Assembly: GCA_914767715.1 (NCBI GenBank)
Contig: OU612066.1
Coordinates: forward strand, 37,794,283-37,858,282
Origin: Membranipora membranacea
Taxonomy: Eukaryota > Bryozoa > Gymnolaemata > Cheilostomatida > Membraniporidae
DNA: 64,000 bases
Direction: 5' to 3'
Shown here: piece by piece, positions 11,965 through 24,530 of the stretch
Layout of the letters: each line of letters starts with the position of its first letter
Position numbering within the stretch: the stretch's first letter is position 1
Notes under the pieces: generated by a model
Databases searched by the model: none
Told to the model about the DNA's origin: nothing
The model's input: only the letters and a program-made list of their open reading frames with translations
Position numbers and translations under genes: made by a program

Positions 11965-14900
11965 TTAAGGTACTGGCTCTAAGAACATGATGCTCCCATC
12001 TGCTATATTTTTATCCAGACAGTAGTGTTTTCCTGGTTGAGGACATTTACTAAAAGATCCACCGCTATATCCATTATTACCATCTGACATACCGCTCACT
12101 TGTGTCCAGTGCTGGGCGTGTCTGTAGATTTCTCTGCCGTATCTGAAAATAAAAGTGCAAAATGAAGTGAAACCTTTATCTCCCGTTCTACCCGCTAATA
12201 CAATCTATTTTGGAGCCGCCTGCCTCCTTTGAGCAGTGAATGGGGTGCAACTACAACCATGGAATTAAAGTCTCCAACTCCTTGCTACAACTATACACGA
12301 TTTCGGTCAAACCCTTTTTTGTATTGTTTTGGACATAAAAAGAGTCTTTGAGATATGCATGTGGTATTTATGTGACAAACATACCTGTTACGTTCATATA
12401 GACCAGGATTAGTGTGCACTGGTATAAATTCGCCGTCTATCTCGACATGCGTTGGAGTTATTCCCTGCTGTATGAGTTTTAACATGTCCAGTGGGAATTC
12501 ATATGCTTCAACTTTCCAGTTGTCTGATTCGAACATGTGACTGCGATCATCACTTCTCTATAAAATGGAGGGACAGTATGACACCACACCAGCATATACA
12601 TACAGCTCACACTGACACCGAGACTACACTATTGACATGTGTATCTCTGATCATTAGAGTAAATTCAGTAAGACTACCTAGCATGTTCCTGTCCCTTATT
12701 AGTAAAATTGAACTCGGGTCGCCACACCAAATTTCCCTCTGATGGTACTGATACTAAGTGAATTAATTCACTCTCAAACGATCAGAGGTATACATGCAAT
12801 AGTATATCACCTGATCGGAGTGCATACAGATTGCGCAAAGTTGCGGGATATTTGGCTTAGCCACAGAAGTGATATGCAGAGCAATAAGCTTATAATGTTG
12901 GAAATTAATAGTCATTTATATTTATATATATTTGTTGCACTTATAAGCAATCTTAAATGTGACCTATTAAGTGTTTTTATTTGTTTACTTGAGGCAGTAG
13001 CACTAGTCCTATATTATTGAGATCATACATACTTACAGTTTTATAGCCCAACTTCTGTGCAGCAGGTAAAACTTTTTCTCCATAGGCTGTGAAGTTTTCC
13101 GACTGCATATGAAAATCACCGTCGAGCTCCCAAGGAAGGATCCCGTTATTTTTCAACGCCCCTAATGTAGTACCAGCTACTATCTGACATAGGAGTCCAA
13201 ATTCCTGAAGATAAACATTAAACACTCTTGTTTTACAGTTATTGCGTTGCCGTTTTTTTGATGAGATATATTTTATTCCTGAGATGGGGGAAGGGCGAGT
13301 TTTTTTAGAGTTTATAGTATTTACTGACCTTACATTTGTGAGCCACAAGTTTAATCATGGTGGACAACTCCCTCAAACAGCAGTTAGATAAAGCCACACC
13401 AGCTACTCCCTTGTATTTACTACAGTAAGTCTCAGCTTCTTCGCAGTCAAACTCCAATAGTTGATTATTCGATAGCCGGATTTTCTCTACCTAGGAAGAT
13501 GTCATTTTAGGAAGGATTTGAGTTTGGATGGGATAGTAATAATACATGTTGTCTTATTCTATAGTGTTATTAGGGAATAGAATTGAGAGAACATCATCTC
13601 CTGAGGACAAATGATTGACATCAATAGTCCTCAAAGACCAGTAGAAGATAAGTTATCACTATTGCTGTGATTATGTGAAGTGTATGAGTTTTGAGATCTG
13701 TGTGTCTATTTGAGATTGTGTGGTTATATCTTTGGATATTTTGGGTTGTTGAGGTTAATCAGAATGTTAAGATTGATGATTGGTAGGTTGAAGTATCTAG
13801 ACTAGATTGGAGTATAACCCAGGACCTCTTGCTTGATAGATTTGACGATATACTCCAACAGATCCACTCACTTTGCCGCGACCGACTCCTATATATATAT
13901 ATAGACAAGTGATGATTACCTGTAGTCTTTTCACCAGACTTATCCATTGAGGTTTAGTTGTCTCCTCTTTACTTCTGTCAGTAACATACGCCATCGAATC
14001 TGGACAGACAACCGCCATCCTCCCCATATCTTTATTATCTAAGAACCAGTTCGCAAAAACGCTCACGTCTGTTGAATTTTTATCATCTATAAGCTCGTTC
14101 TGTGCTCAGAAATATAAATAATCATGTCATTAATGTCAATGAGGAATATGCAACAATAAGTGTAAATTAGGATTGTAATCAGGGATTTTAGTTTCCTAAA
14201 CTCCCTGCTGTAATGCATGGTGTTGGTTTGTGTGTCAACTATATAGTTGTCTCCTCTCTATCCATGATGCCACAAATCCTAATAAGATAAAAGTATAATA
14301 TTATTGAAATGAATGAATGCAGGGGTCCCAAACTCCCTGATGAATGTAAGCTGATTTGGGTATGGGATTCAAATTGTAGAAGTCTGACTGCAGGTTCAAA
14401 CTGTGTGAGATGATGCACAACATATTGACATTAGTGGCTCAATAAATAAATCTGTAAATCAATGATAGAAGTTCCCAAACCTCACTGAAGAGTTCGGTTT
14501 TGGTGACAAATGGTCCGTGAATATGATGGCAGATCAGACATTCCTCTATAGATCTGTAATATCCTGCTGTATACACCAGGGTAAAGTTACGTAGTATAGA
14601 CTGTTCACATCCATGGCTCCACTGAAATCATAAAGTCTCTCATGCATGAAATCTAATCAGTTGCTAATTGGGTGTATGATTGATGCTAATTTTACTTAAC
14701 TTTATATCACTCTCAATAACATTAATTTTAAAGGAAATACTTAGCCGTACATGACCATCATTATATCCTCGTATAGCGCTGCCGACAGCGTAAGCCTCTA
14801 AGTTATTAATCTCTCTCACTAATCTCTCTAATCTGTCTGACTCTGTAAAATGTACCACATTCCTCCCCATGTAGACATACTTGGTCTTCACTTGAGTTAT

Positions 14901-17900
14901 TAGCTCAGTCCAGATTCTCCCGACACTGTATCTGTGGGGAAAAACATTTTAACTTAATATAACTCATCATGATGGTAATCACAAGCAAAGATGGTCTATA
15001 TGTAGATTAACAATTTTACTGGACAAATATTAATTATGTTGTTATCCAAAACCCCCATTGTGTGTCAAAATTGTTTGTAGGCACGAGTCATGGGAATCAT
15101 TGTTTTAACTAAAGCATTCACTGCCATTCAAGGTAGCAGCATTGTATTTGAAACAAAATCTTGAAGCTTTTTGGGTTTTTTTGAACAAAAGAAACTGAGT
15201 TATTTTTGGAGTCTTACTGTTTGTAATTTCAAAAAGTTTTATGAAGCTTCAGAATGCTCCCTTTTGTTTGTGATAATCTTGTGTCTCGTGTATATCAATG
15301 AACTAAACCTTAGGTTTAGTTCATTGTTTTAGTTCAATGAACGAGTTTAGTTAAACGAACTAAACAAAAAGGTTTAGTTTAATGAACGAGGTTTAGTTCA
15401 TTGTGTATATATTGGGAGCATTCAATAAACATCGCAAACATCTTGTATCTCATTGTATCAAAGTAGTTTACTGACACTCTGCCTTCAATCCTCAAAATAA
15501 TATAAGAGCGCATGGGATTCTATCACACCATCAATACAATTATTATTTATACTTACTAAGACATCTCAGACTTGTACTTATTAGGCGATGGTTATCATTT
15601 TGCCTGATTTTCAGCTTGCCAGCATGTCTTTCCATGCAGTCAGTCAGAAGACAAGAACACACAAGAAGTAATTACACTTCGGGTGTTTGGGGCCCGCAAC
15701 AGCCAATCAAGACTGCTCTCCCTGATTGTAACACCCATACTTCATCCTTCTATTTATTATTACTGTCTAATACCATTCCTCCACTGCCACCCTATGTAAC
15801 ACAGTGTTAGTCTGAGCCCCCAGATAGTTTGCTTACGTTTGAGAGAAGGAATACACTGCTGTGTTGTGGACTTCACTCTGATCAAGTTTTAGAGTATCTG
15901 GTAGACCTGCTATAATTCTGATGTTAGGGTAAAGTTTGTTGAATGATGTGATCAGGTCAGGTACTTGTAACAGATCTTCCTTGGAGTAGTGTACAAAGTT
16001 GAACACTGCAGTTAGTAATGTATGGAACTCAGGAGCATATCTGCATTTCTGTGTCCTGAATTCCTCTAAAATATATGCATAACCTGTCTCATGATTCATA
16101 GCTCACAATAACTAGCATCTAGTCTGAGCCCCCAGACTCCTGCCATACCGCCCCGTCTGACACCCCCCTCCCCGGCATACTGATATCCTCCAACAGCGTA
16201 CTTTTCAATCACTTTTGTCACAACAATTAAACATTTGTGACAGTTTTTTGTGTGTTCATATTGTTTTTTTTTTGTAGTTTCCACTTCATGAAAGACATTT
16301 CACTTCATGATGTAGTAGAAATATAGTATATGTATACCCCGAGAAGAGAACATTAGCTTTAGTTTTGTCTAGCTAGTGAGTTGAAGTGAGCAAGTCTTGC
16401 ACTCTTTTTTAATTGCGAGAGAACTGCATTTATATGCCTAGTGGTTACAAATGGCATGGGGTGTCTTCTAACGAAATTATGGATTCAAAGATAGATGACA
16501 TAAAAGAACGCTGTTTGAACTTCGAACAGAAGTTATCTGTGATATAATGGCTTCTCTCACGTGCAGAATATTCCTCCTGGCATATATCAGAGTTTTTGAT
16601 TTTGTTCACCTCTGTCTTGTCTCTCCACCACGTAGATGAGATAGCTCTGTTACCGAGAACGTTCAACATGATGTCTATCTGAAATTGTGGAACATCAAAC
16701 ATCAGTCCACCACAGGTTATAAGTGATATCAAATGCGAACAATCAAGGCAAGCCACACAGCTCACCCTGTGGCCTGTACATTATAGTAAGGATTCACAGA
16801 GTAAGGAAGTATATCCTTGTGTTGTAGGTTGATTCAATGCAAATTTAGTAAATAGAGCATCGAGAAAAAATTAGTGTCTTTGGCGGGACAACTTCAATTT
16901 TTCCAAGGCATGTCTCAACTTAAACCACTGCTGCCACGTAGCCAAATGTGTGCTTATAGAATTCTGTATAGCTCAAAACTAATAAAATGAGGCTGCAATC
17001 GCAGCATTGTCACCTAATGAGCAAATTATTTGCACAAACTGATTGTCAAAATTAGGGTATGAAATTAATTATCTACCGGCACATGGGTGATGTAGTTACC
17101 GTCTTACTCGTGCATACTGTACACGTCATTAGCTGGTGCGTAGATTTCATGCCCTGATTTTGAAGATCAGTTTGTGCAAATTATTTGCCCATTAGGTGAC
17201 AATTATGAGATTTAAGTCTCAATTAATTATCTTGGAGCTATGCAGAATTTAATGAGTACAAATTTGCATGAGTGGCAGCAGTAGTTTAAGAATTTCATGA
17301 AAGGTAGACGATGACAATATCCAAAATACATAACTATAGTGAGGAAGTCTGTGAGGAGAACCTTGTGCAGACATACATAAAATAATCACATGCTGGACAC
17401 GCAAAACGAAGGTGAAGGTGGGTCAAAGTATATGAATTGACAGGTATGGACAGCCAATAAAAAGATGGAAATGGTGTTCACCGCTGAATGATCAGGGGCG
17501 GACAATAGCTAAGTTTGGAAAGGAGTGGGCATGGAGATTTTTCGAATGTTGTCAATGGACGGACAACATCAAAAGAGGCCAGGAAATGGCATGGAAATTT
17601 GGCTTATGTTGCCCCTGATGGACAGATGCTAACTTAAGTCAGAAGGGAACTGGCCTGGAAAAATGAATGACTTAGCTTGAAAAACGGACATTGGCAGACA
17701 ACATCTAGAGATGGCAAGGAAGTGGGCAAGAGGTCACTTTTCTCTACTCACTTCTGTGATGGCTAGCTGTGATCTCCTATCCGTAGAATATCGCGATTCT
17801 TTAGATATTTGCTCAGCCAGCAAATTGAGTCCATTCCGGAGACATTTTTTCACAGCTGGCAAAGAGTCTGTATCCACATGAATATTGTGACAAGCTGGAA

Positions 17901-18037
17901 GAATATTTTTATATTCGTCTGTGTTGATTGGACGTGATCGCAGAGAAATGATCTGCGTGATCAGTATAAAGACCAACATAGTTAATATCAGAGCGAAAAA
18001 GCATCTCGGGCTTATTCTTGTCCGTATGTAAGACAGT
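11965..18037 (-). CDS. LicD/fukutin-related-like type II membrane protein, copy A
   Basis: Ten phase-consistent exons on the minus strand: 18037-17752, 16678-16561, 16065-15837, 14931-14751, 14621-14481, 14099-13920, 13490-13329, 13204-13037, 12557-12385 and 12142-11965 (TAA); about 605 codons. The start-codon exon upstream was not found. Exon 1 gives a short basic cytoplasmic end and a TM segment (CFFALILTMLVFILITQIIS), so a type II Golgi/ER topology is expected. Exon 8 carries the LicD nucleotidyltransferase signature GTTLGALKNNGILPWELDGDF, as in fukutin, FKRP and bacterial LicD, which transfer ribitol- or choline-phosphate to glycans. Exon 3 (VPDLITSFNKLYPNIRIIAGLPD) resembles the glycosyltransferase-like stem region of that family. 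Substrate is unknown. The exon 4 donor is GTACGG, weak but shared with copy B. Length exceeds fukutin (461) and FKRP (495). Confidence 0.8.
15296..15402. repeat. Hairpin and repeats of GTTTAGTTCA
   Basis: A perfect 14-base inverted repeat (CAATGAACTAAACC, three-base loop, GGTTTAGTTCATTG) at 15296-15326 is followed by three further degenerate GGTTTAGTT(C/T)A copies up to 15402. It lies in intron 3 of copy A. I know no function for it; palindrome-prone slippage is the simplest reading. Confidence 0.8.
16924..17285. mobile_element. TTAA-flanked MITE with long inverted arms
   Basis: Arms of about 170-190 bases pair across the centre: the left end ACCACTGCTGCCAC matches the right end GTGGCAGCAGTAGT, and GTCACCTAATGAGCAAATTATTTG matches its complement near 17170-17200. 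TTAA occurs directly outside both ends (16920-16923 and 17286-17289), the target duplication of piggyBac-type elements. There is no coding capacity, so this is a non-autonomous element in intron 1 of the copy A LicD-like gene. Confidence 0.75.
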
Positions 18038-18781
18038 CTGAAATATATGCAGAATGAAATCAGATATTGTTAATGATATGACAGCATTGGGTTTTGTTGA
18101 TGTAGCGAAGCTTCACCCGCCTGTGGCCTCTTAGACAGCATTGCTAAAAGTAGTTTATCAAATACATCAAAGAATTTATCTGGTTGAGATATGGCTAAAA
18201 ATCAAACATGAAGTTTGGTTGTGATACGTTCCATAAGTACTCAATAAGAGCAAAACCTTCTCAGAAGTTACCCAGAATCTGTATTGGCTTACCAGAAATT
18301 AAAATTAAACCCAGCTCATGCACAACTGAATGTAGTATAATCTTACTTGTTTAATATGTATATCTTTATCATATTTCCAAACACTCACTGGACGAGCTGT
18401 GAGATACTGCTAGAGGAAAAACACCTAACTGTCTAGTTTTATTAAAACCGCATTGCTGCTATGAGTGACTTAAAAAAGGTGAAGTAACTGCACAACCCCA
18501 TGTTGAGGGTAAAAAGCATCTGAATCAACTACCATAATTACACTCAGTAGCTATGGAAGTGTGTCCCTTATGCATTTGAGAGATAGATTCGCAATATTAT
18601 GATTCACTTCGGAGATGTGAGGTTAAAGCATCATTTTCAGGATATACAGTAATATTGTATTGAAACAAAAAAAACTTGCATAGAAAAAATTAACAATAGA
18701 TCAACGGTCATTGAGTTATGTGGAGATCAATTATACACTGAGTATAAGACTATTGTACTTTTCCGCAGGCATGTGTTATCA

Positions 18782-18847
18782 TAGCCTGTCTTGACAAGCT
18801 TCGATCGGTGGTGGGGGGGGGGGGTCAAAGCTTGTCAAGACAGGCTA
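18782..18847. mobile_element. 66-bp micro-element, poly-G loop, 9-bp target duplication
   Basis: Terminal inverted repeats TAGCCTGTCTTGACAAGCTT and AAGCTTGTCAAGACAGGCTA enclose a short spacer with about 13 G. GTGTTATCA flanks both ends (18773-18781 and 18848-18856). A 9-base duplication is typical of Mutator-like transposition. The element is too small to encode anything. It lies upstream of copy A exon 1. Confidence 0.75.
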
Positions 18848-18859
18848 GTGTTATCAATG

Positions 18860-20235
18860 ATATTTACCAAAGCATAGCCCAACCATTAAGCTTTTTTACG
18901 ATTATTTTTATGAGAGGATTTGAATGGATCTATGGAGTGGGGGTTTTTTGCCAGGCGCAGTCAGAGTTGTCAGGAAAGAATCAGGTTGTCATCCTTCATT
19001 ATGATGTTTGGAAATCAATAACATCTATTGCAATGTAATCCTTCCATGCATGAAAAATATGGCCCTAAGTAAAGGGTAGGACGGACCATATTTATGACCA
19101 GTAAAGTTTCGTTTAATCCACCATCGAAATTCCAGCAATGAAAATAGTTATATCTTAGAGCCTGTGGTACAGGAACCAACAAACACTGATGATCTTCAAG
19201 AGAGTAGATTTCCTGCGAGGAAAAAAAAAATTTGTGTGTAGCGAGCGATGTTTGAAAAATGTTCGAAAGAGTTTATACTTTAATGTCTAACCACAGACGT
19301 ATGTGTTGGTAGTGGAAAGGTTAGACATGTTACACATATTGAGGTGTCTCGTAAAACATCCCATGGGTATAAAGTACAATTGGGGTACAATGTGGCCTTA
19401 CTAGGGTCAGTCTTTGTTTAGAATAGTCTTATACGTCTTAGTCTAATAAAATGAGGGCGCCTCAATAATGTGGTAATGGGTATACATTATAATAGTATAC
19501 AGTAACGATATGTTTAGGTATTCCTGGTGATGGTTGTCATTTTGAATTTCGATTAGAAAGTTTTGAGAAGTGATGCTGGTGGGATGCCTTGAGTCTAGTA
19601 ACAGGGAACAGCTACTCGCTCCCGGGAAACCATTTCGTTTCACATTCAACTTGGTAAGTCATCTTCAATGTGTCCGGGTCCCGGCACTTATAACTTATTG
19701 TAAGAGATTGTCTTTTCTATTGTTATGAGCTTGTAACTCCAAACCGAGCAAAATCTCTGGTCATAAGTGACCAACAACGTGAAACGTATACATGACACAA
19801 TTTCATGTACAGGATAAGACAACTACAAGACTTTGACACCTCTTTAATAAGAGTCTCATATTCAGTAATCTGGTCATCAGATGTAAATAAATTAAATTAT
19901 ATCAATTATCCAAATATGTTTGGTGCTGGCCTGTTCTTGGTCAAGAGCTGTATACTGTTCTCCGCAACATTTTATTGACAAGATGAATAATTATATCAGT
20001 ACTATGAATACATCCAATCTGAGATCTGAGATCCAAGATATCTCAATCAGCTCTTATAAACATTCATATCCAGAATGCTAAGAAGCTACTTCGCTTTAAA
20101 CGCACTGACAGTAAAAAGTTCATGGTTACATTTGGCATGGCGAAGCTGTAAGGTCCTCCAACCACCAGTTCCCAAACAAACTAGTGAACTACTCTCAGAT
20201 CATATTTGCTACAGACCCACCCCTATTCATTCTTC
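18860..20235. other. Spacer between the two LicD-like copies
   Basis: I see no exon or RNA gene here. The last 200 bases (from about 20090) resemble the sequence just downstream of copy A exon 10, so the duplicated unit starts before the copy B stop codon. Both contain CTACAGACCCACCCCT next to the final exon. Confidence 0.5.
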
Positions 20236-20694
20236 AGTATTTAAGGTACTGGCTCTAAGAACATGATGCTCCCATCTGCTATATTTTTATCCAGACAGTA
20301 GTGTTTTCCTGGTTGAGGACACTTACTAAAAGATCCACCGCTATATCCTTTATTACCATCTGACATACCGCTCACTTGTGTCCAGTGCTGGGCGTGTCTG
20401 TAGATTTCTCTGCCGTATCTGAAAGTGCAAAGTGCATAACGAAGTGAAACTTTTATCACCCGTTCTACCCGCTAAAACAATCTATTTTGGAGTTGCAAAC
20501 AACAATTAAAAAACACTTTTTTTTTTCGCTCTCCATAGGCTGCACTGCGTAATTGACAGTATGATTTCATGTTGAAAAGGAATTGATCAGTACAGAGCAA
20601 GCACCATAATACGCATATAATACATAGAGACCAACATCAGCATAGGGATGTCAGAGCCCACTGTGTTTTAGTGTCCGAGTTAGGAGCATACCTG

Positions 20695-21842
20695 CAGGGC
20701 TGTATCCATGGGTTTTGAAGTGGTAGGGCCAGGCGGGATGGGTGTCGGAGGGGCCTCTCGGCCTATTGGCTAAGATCAAAGTGTCATGGCCAATGGCTGA
20801 TTAGTGCCTGTTTCAGTTTCTGGCAGCTTGCTGCACACTTACGATTAGAAGGTCCACCATGGCCTCACCTCTAGGATGCATTCTAGTTTACTAGGATGTA
20901 TCACACTCTCAGTACGAGGACTCCGGGCAACTTGCGTCCCTCTTTAGGGGCAGCCCACCCTCTGTTTTGTCATAAACAGGGGTGTGGGAGGGGCTCTGTA
21001 GCGCCTTCCCGCTAGGAGAGTACGGAAAATTTAAAAAAATCAGAGGCAGTTTTAAGGCATTCCAGCCCTTTTTGAGAAGAAAATTGAATAGAAATTGGCC
21101 CCAGAGATTTTAGTGCAACAGGTGGGGACATCATCGTATCACTACTGTGATTGATTGATTGAACATATAATGGAAAGAGGATAAACAGTGAGAAATATAC
21201 AAAATTCAAAATTATAAAATTGTGATTGAAAGAAGACAAGAAGTCGTAGAGGTAGGTACCAGTTCTTGAATTACCTGCTTACAGAGATAACCAGTGAAAA
21301 ATTCATGTAATATTGTTTATATTTTCCATGAATAGATTTAATAATAGTAATAGTCTTATTGGCGTGAGCAATTATTCGTCGAAAACTTTGATTTTATTGA
21401 CTACCGCAGAGAAGATTATTGGGATGAGATGGCATGAACTTGCCAACAGTCAAATTTGACAAGCAAAATCTCTTTCTGCAATCAATTTAGAACATGCAAT
21501 GTTCGGAGGCTCTTTGTTCACGTTTTGCCCAAAGGTATGTTTTGTGGCGAGCCATGGCGCAGAAGGATAGCTCACATTATTCTGTTTTAGATGTATTGAT
21601 GAACTATACACCTCATAACATGCTGAAATTTGCCGTTATAAAAACAGCTAAATCAGTACTATTGCTTCATAATCCGTATGTGTAACACAAGTGGCTCCCC
21701 TGAGGACATGTCATTGACAAACATAAATATAGTCAATGTGTATTTATAACGATTATGGCAATTTAGGGGTGTTTTAAAATTGACCTCTTGAAAAAGTGGT
21801 AGGGCCATGGCCCCCTGGCCCTACCTCTGAATACACCACAGC
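20695..21842. mobile_element. Possible hAT-like insertion in copy B
   Basis: The sequence replacing copy B exon 9 starts CAGGGCTGTATCCATGGG and ends TGAATACACCACAG, whose complement CTGTGGTGTATTCA is similar to the start (10 of 14). GGTAGGGCCA follows inside both ends in opposite orientation. CAGGG-TGTATCCA ends are common in animal hAT elements. I could not find an 8-base target duplication. No transposase is visible, so it would be non-autonomous. It contains the U2-like block described separately. Confidence 0.35.
20753..20784 (+). ncRNA. U2 snRNA 5'-end-like fragment (pseudogene)
   Basis: CTCTCGGCCTATTGGCTAAG and the bases just after it match the conserved first 30 nt of U2 snRNA with about two differences. 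The branch-site-pairing GTAGTA that should follow is absent (TCATGG instead), and the sequence then leaves U2 completely, so this is not a functional U2 gene. It is either a U2-headed retroposon or a template-switch chimera. Confidence 0.55.
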
Positions 21843-24032
21843 AGGTCATAATGTGCAGCAGGTGGGGATCATTCATTCTGGGAGTAAGAATTAACGGGTT
21901 ACTCATAGTTGAGGTCATCTGTACTTACAGTTTTATAGCCTAACTTCTGTGCAGCAGGTAAAACTTTATCTCCATAGGCTGTGAAGTTCTCCGATTGTAT
22001 ACTAAAATCAGCATCAAGCTCCCAAGGAAGAATACCGTTATTTTTCAACGCCCCTAATGTAGTACCAGCTACTATCTGACATAGGAGTCCAAATTCCTGA
22101 AGATAAACATTATACACTCTTTTTCCATTTTTGTGTTTGGGGATAGGGCTAGTTTTCTTTAGCTGATGGAAATTAATATATAGAAGGCATCTTGGTATCT
22201 GATATTCTCCACTCCAGAGATTCACCTCCATTATTTACGTCATACTTATAGTTAGACCTTCATTTCTAGTATATATAGTATTCGCACTGACCTTACATTT
22301 GTGAACCACAAATTTAATCATGGTGGACAACTCCTTCAAACAACAGTGAGATAAAGCTAAGCCAGCTACTCCTTTGTATTTACTACAGTAAGTCTCAGCT
22401 TCTTTGCAGTCAAACTCTAGCAGATGATTTGTTGATAGTCGGATTTTCTCTACCTAGAAATATTCATCGAGGTAAGGATTATAATTAAACAGTAATTAAT
22501 AAAAAATCCTACAGATCCACACACACAGGACCAACTTGCACATAAAGTGATGATTACCTGTAGTCTTTTCACCAGACTTATCCATTGAGGTTTAGTTGTC
22601 TTCTTTTTACTTCTGTCAGTAACATACGCCATCGAATCTGGACAGACAACCGCCATCCTCCCCATATCTTTATTATCTAAGAACCAGTTCGCAAAAACGC
22701 TCACGTCTGTGGAATTATTATCATCTATAAGCTCGTTCTGTGCCCAACAATATAAAATATTACAAATCAAATGTAAATGAAGATCATAAAGCATAGATGA
22801 TATTTTTATTGGGCCAACTATGTAATCGTCCCATCTCTGTCCATGTTGCCACAATTCCTAATAGGACATGTATGATACTGTATGGATAGCTGTTGTGTTA
22901 AATGCACAAAGAGCTTGTCATATCTTTCAGATTGTTTAATAACTTCAAGCTCATTCTGACTGCAGGTTCAAACTGTTTTATATGATGCACAACATATTGA
23001 CATTAATGGCTCAATAAATAAATCTGTAAATCAATGATAGAGGTTCACAGACCTCACTGAAGAGTTCGGTTTTGGTGACAAATGGTCCGTGAATATGATG
23101 GCAGACCAGACATTCCTCTATAGATCTATAATATCCTGCTGTATACACCAGGGTAAAGTTACGTAGTATAGACTGTTCACATCCATGGCTCCACTGAAAT
23201 CATAAAGTCTCTCATGCATGAAATCTTATCAGTTGCTAGTTGGGTGTATGATTGATGCTAATTTTACTTAACTTTATATCACTCTCAATAACATTAATTT
23301 TAAAGGAAATACTTAGCCGTACATGACCATCATTATATCCTCGTATAGCGCTGCCGACAGCGTAAGCCTCTAAGTTATTAATCTCTCTCACTAATCTCTC
23401 TAATCTGTCTGACTCTGTAAAATGTACCACATTCCTCCCCATGTAGACATACTTGGTCTTCACTTATGTTATTAGCTCAGTCTAGATTCTCCCGACACTG
23501 TATCTGTGGGGAAAAAGAAATCACTTCACCCTTAATATGAGACGTACTTTGCCGTAATATAACTCATCACTAAATGTTTGTATGAGAAACTTGTGGTGTC
23601 TCCATACCATCAATCACATGATAATGTTACAACAGGTAGAGAAGCTACCATAAATCATATGGGATCTCTCTGTATCTCAATACATTAAAATAACTAGAAA
23701 TGCCCGATCATTAATGCCACAAAACTTCAGGGTGTGGGTGATATGCACTCAGGTTGTCGATTGAGTTTATGATCGATGGCCAATTGGCGATGTCAATATA
23801 AGTGCAAATTATAATGGCTGTCCTTTCTATGCAACCTATGAGGTAGACAGCCGGAGATACCGTTGTCCTATTATGTGACAGATATCCCCCCACAATTATT
23901 TTCAGTGAATACAGCCATAGAATATAACATAACTAACATGTTATAATTGTGGTATATTTATATATATTATATAAAAATAAGGGCCTCCCCATGCTCCCTT
24001 CTTGCTTTTTTTTAATCTGGCCACACCGGAAT

Positions 24033-24270
24033 TTTAGCATGGGCTGAGATCAAACACTCCCACCGCTCAGCCACGCTGGGCCGCTTAAGCTTGCAAATAA
24101 AAGCTAAGTGCGAAATAATCCAGGTGGTTAAATTTAATGATGTAGTGGGTGTAAGTAGCAATAAATAGGTACCGAAACAAAACAAGTTAAACCACCAAGT
24201 AGTAAAATAGATAATTGTGTAAATAAGATCTGTCTTCACCGGGATTTAAACTCCCTCTTGCGCAACAAGC
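24033..24270 (-). repeat. tRNA-derived repeat, split
   Basis: The minus strand carries AGTTTAAATCCCGGTG (B-box-like) at about 24238-24255 and GCGTGGCTGAGCGGTGGGAG (A-box-like) at about 24055-24076, but with 160 bases between them and copies of CATGTTATAATTGTGGTATAT beside them (23936, 24269). It is related to the copies at 24455 and 27968. Confidence 0.45.
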
Positions 24271-24454
24271 ATGTTATAATTGTGGTATATATAAAAATAT
24301 TATATTATCCACAAGTTAAACCACCAAGAAGTATAATAGACAAAATGTAAATTCAATCACTTTTTTTAGTCAACCTTTTTTGTTAAATTTGGCACTTTTG
24401 AAAAACATTTTCTTGAAAATGATATAGATGCCAATATGATATTGAAAAAAAATG

Positions 24455-24530
24455 TGTCTCCACCGGGATTCAAACTCGCCTCTCGCGTATCACTAGCATG
24501 TTATAATTGTGGTATATATAAAAAAAAATA
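24455..24530 (-). repeat. tRNA-derived repeat fragment
   Basis: The minus strand has GAGTTTGAATCCCGGTGGAG (B-box region) preceded by the AT-rich ATATACCACAATTATAACATG module. The A-box half is not seen, so this is a partial copy of the family at 27968. Confidence 0.45.

Noticed and set aside
20753-20784. Functional U2 snRNA gene
   Set aside because: Similarity ends before the branch-site-pairing region and no downstream U2 stems follow.
23236-23463. Copy B exon 4 as an intact small gene starting at MKTKYVYM
   Set aside because: It is an internal exon of the LicD-like gene; upstream of this Met the exon holds two stops relative to copy A.
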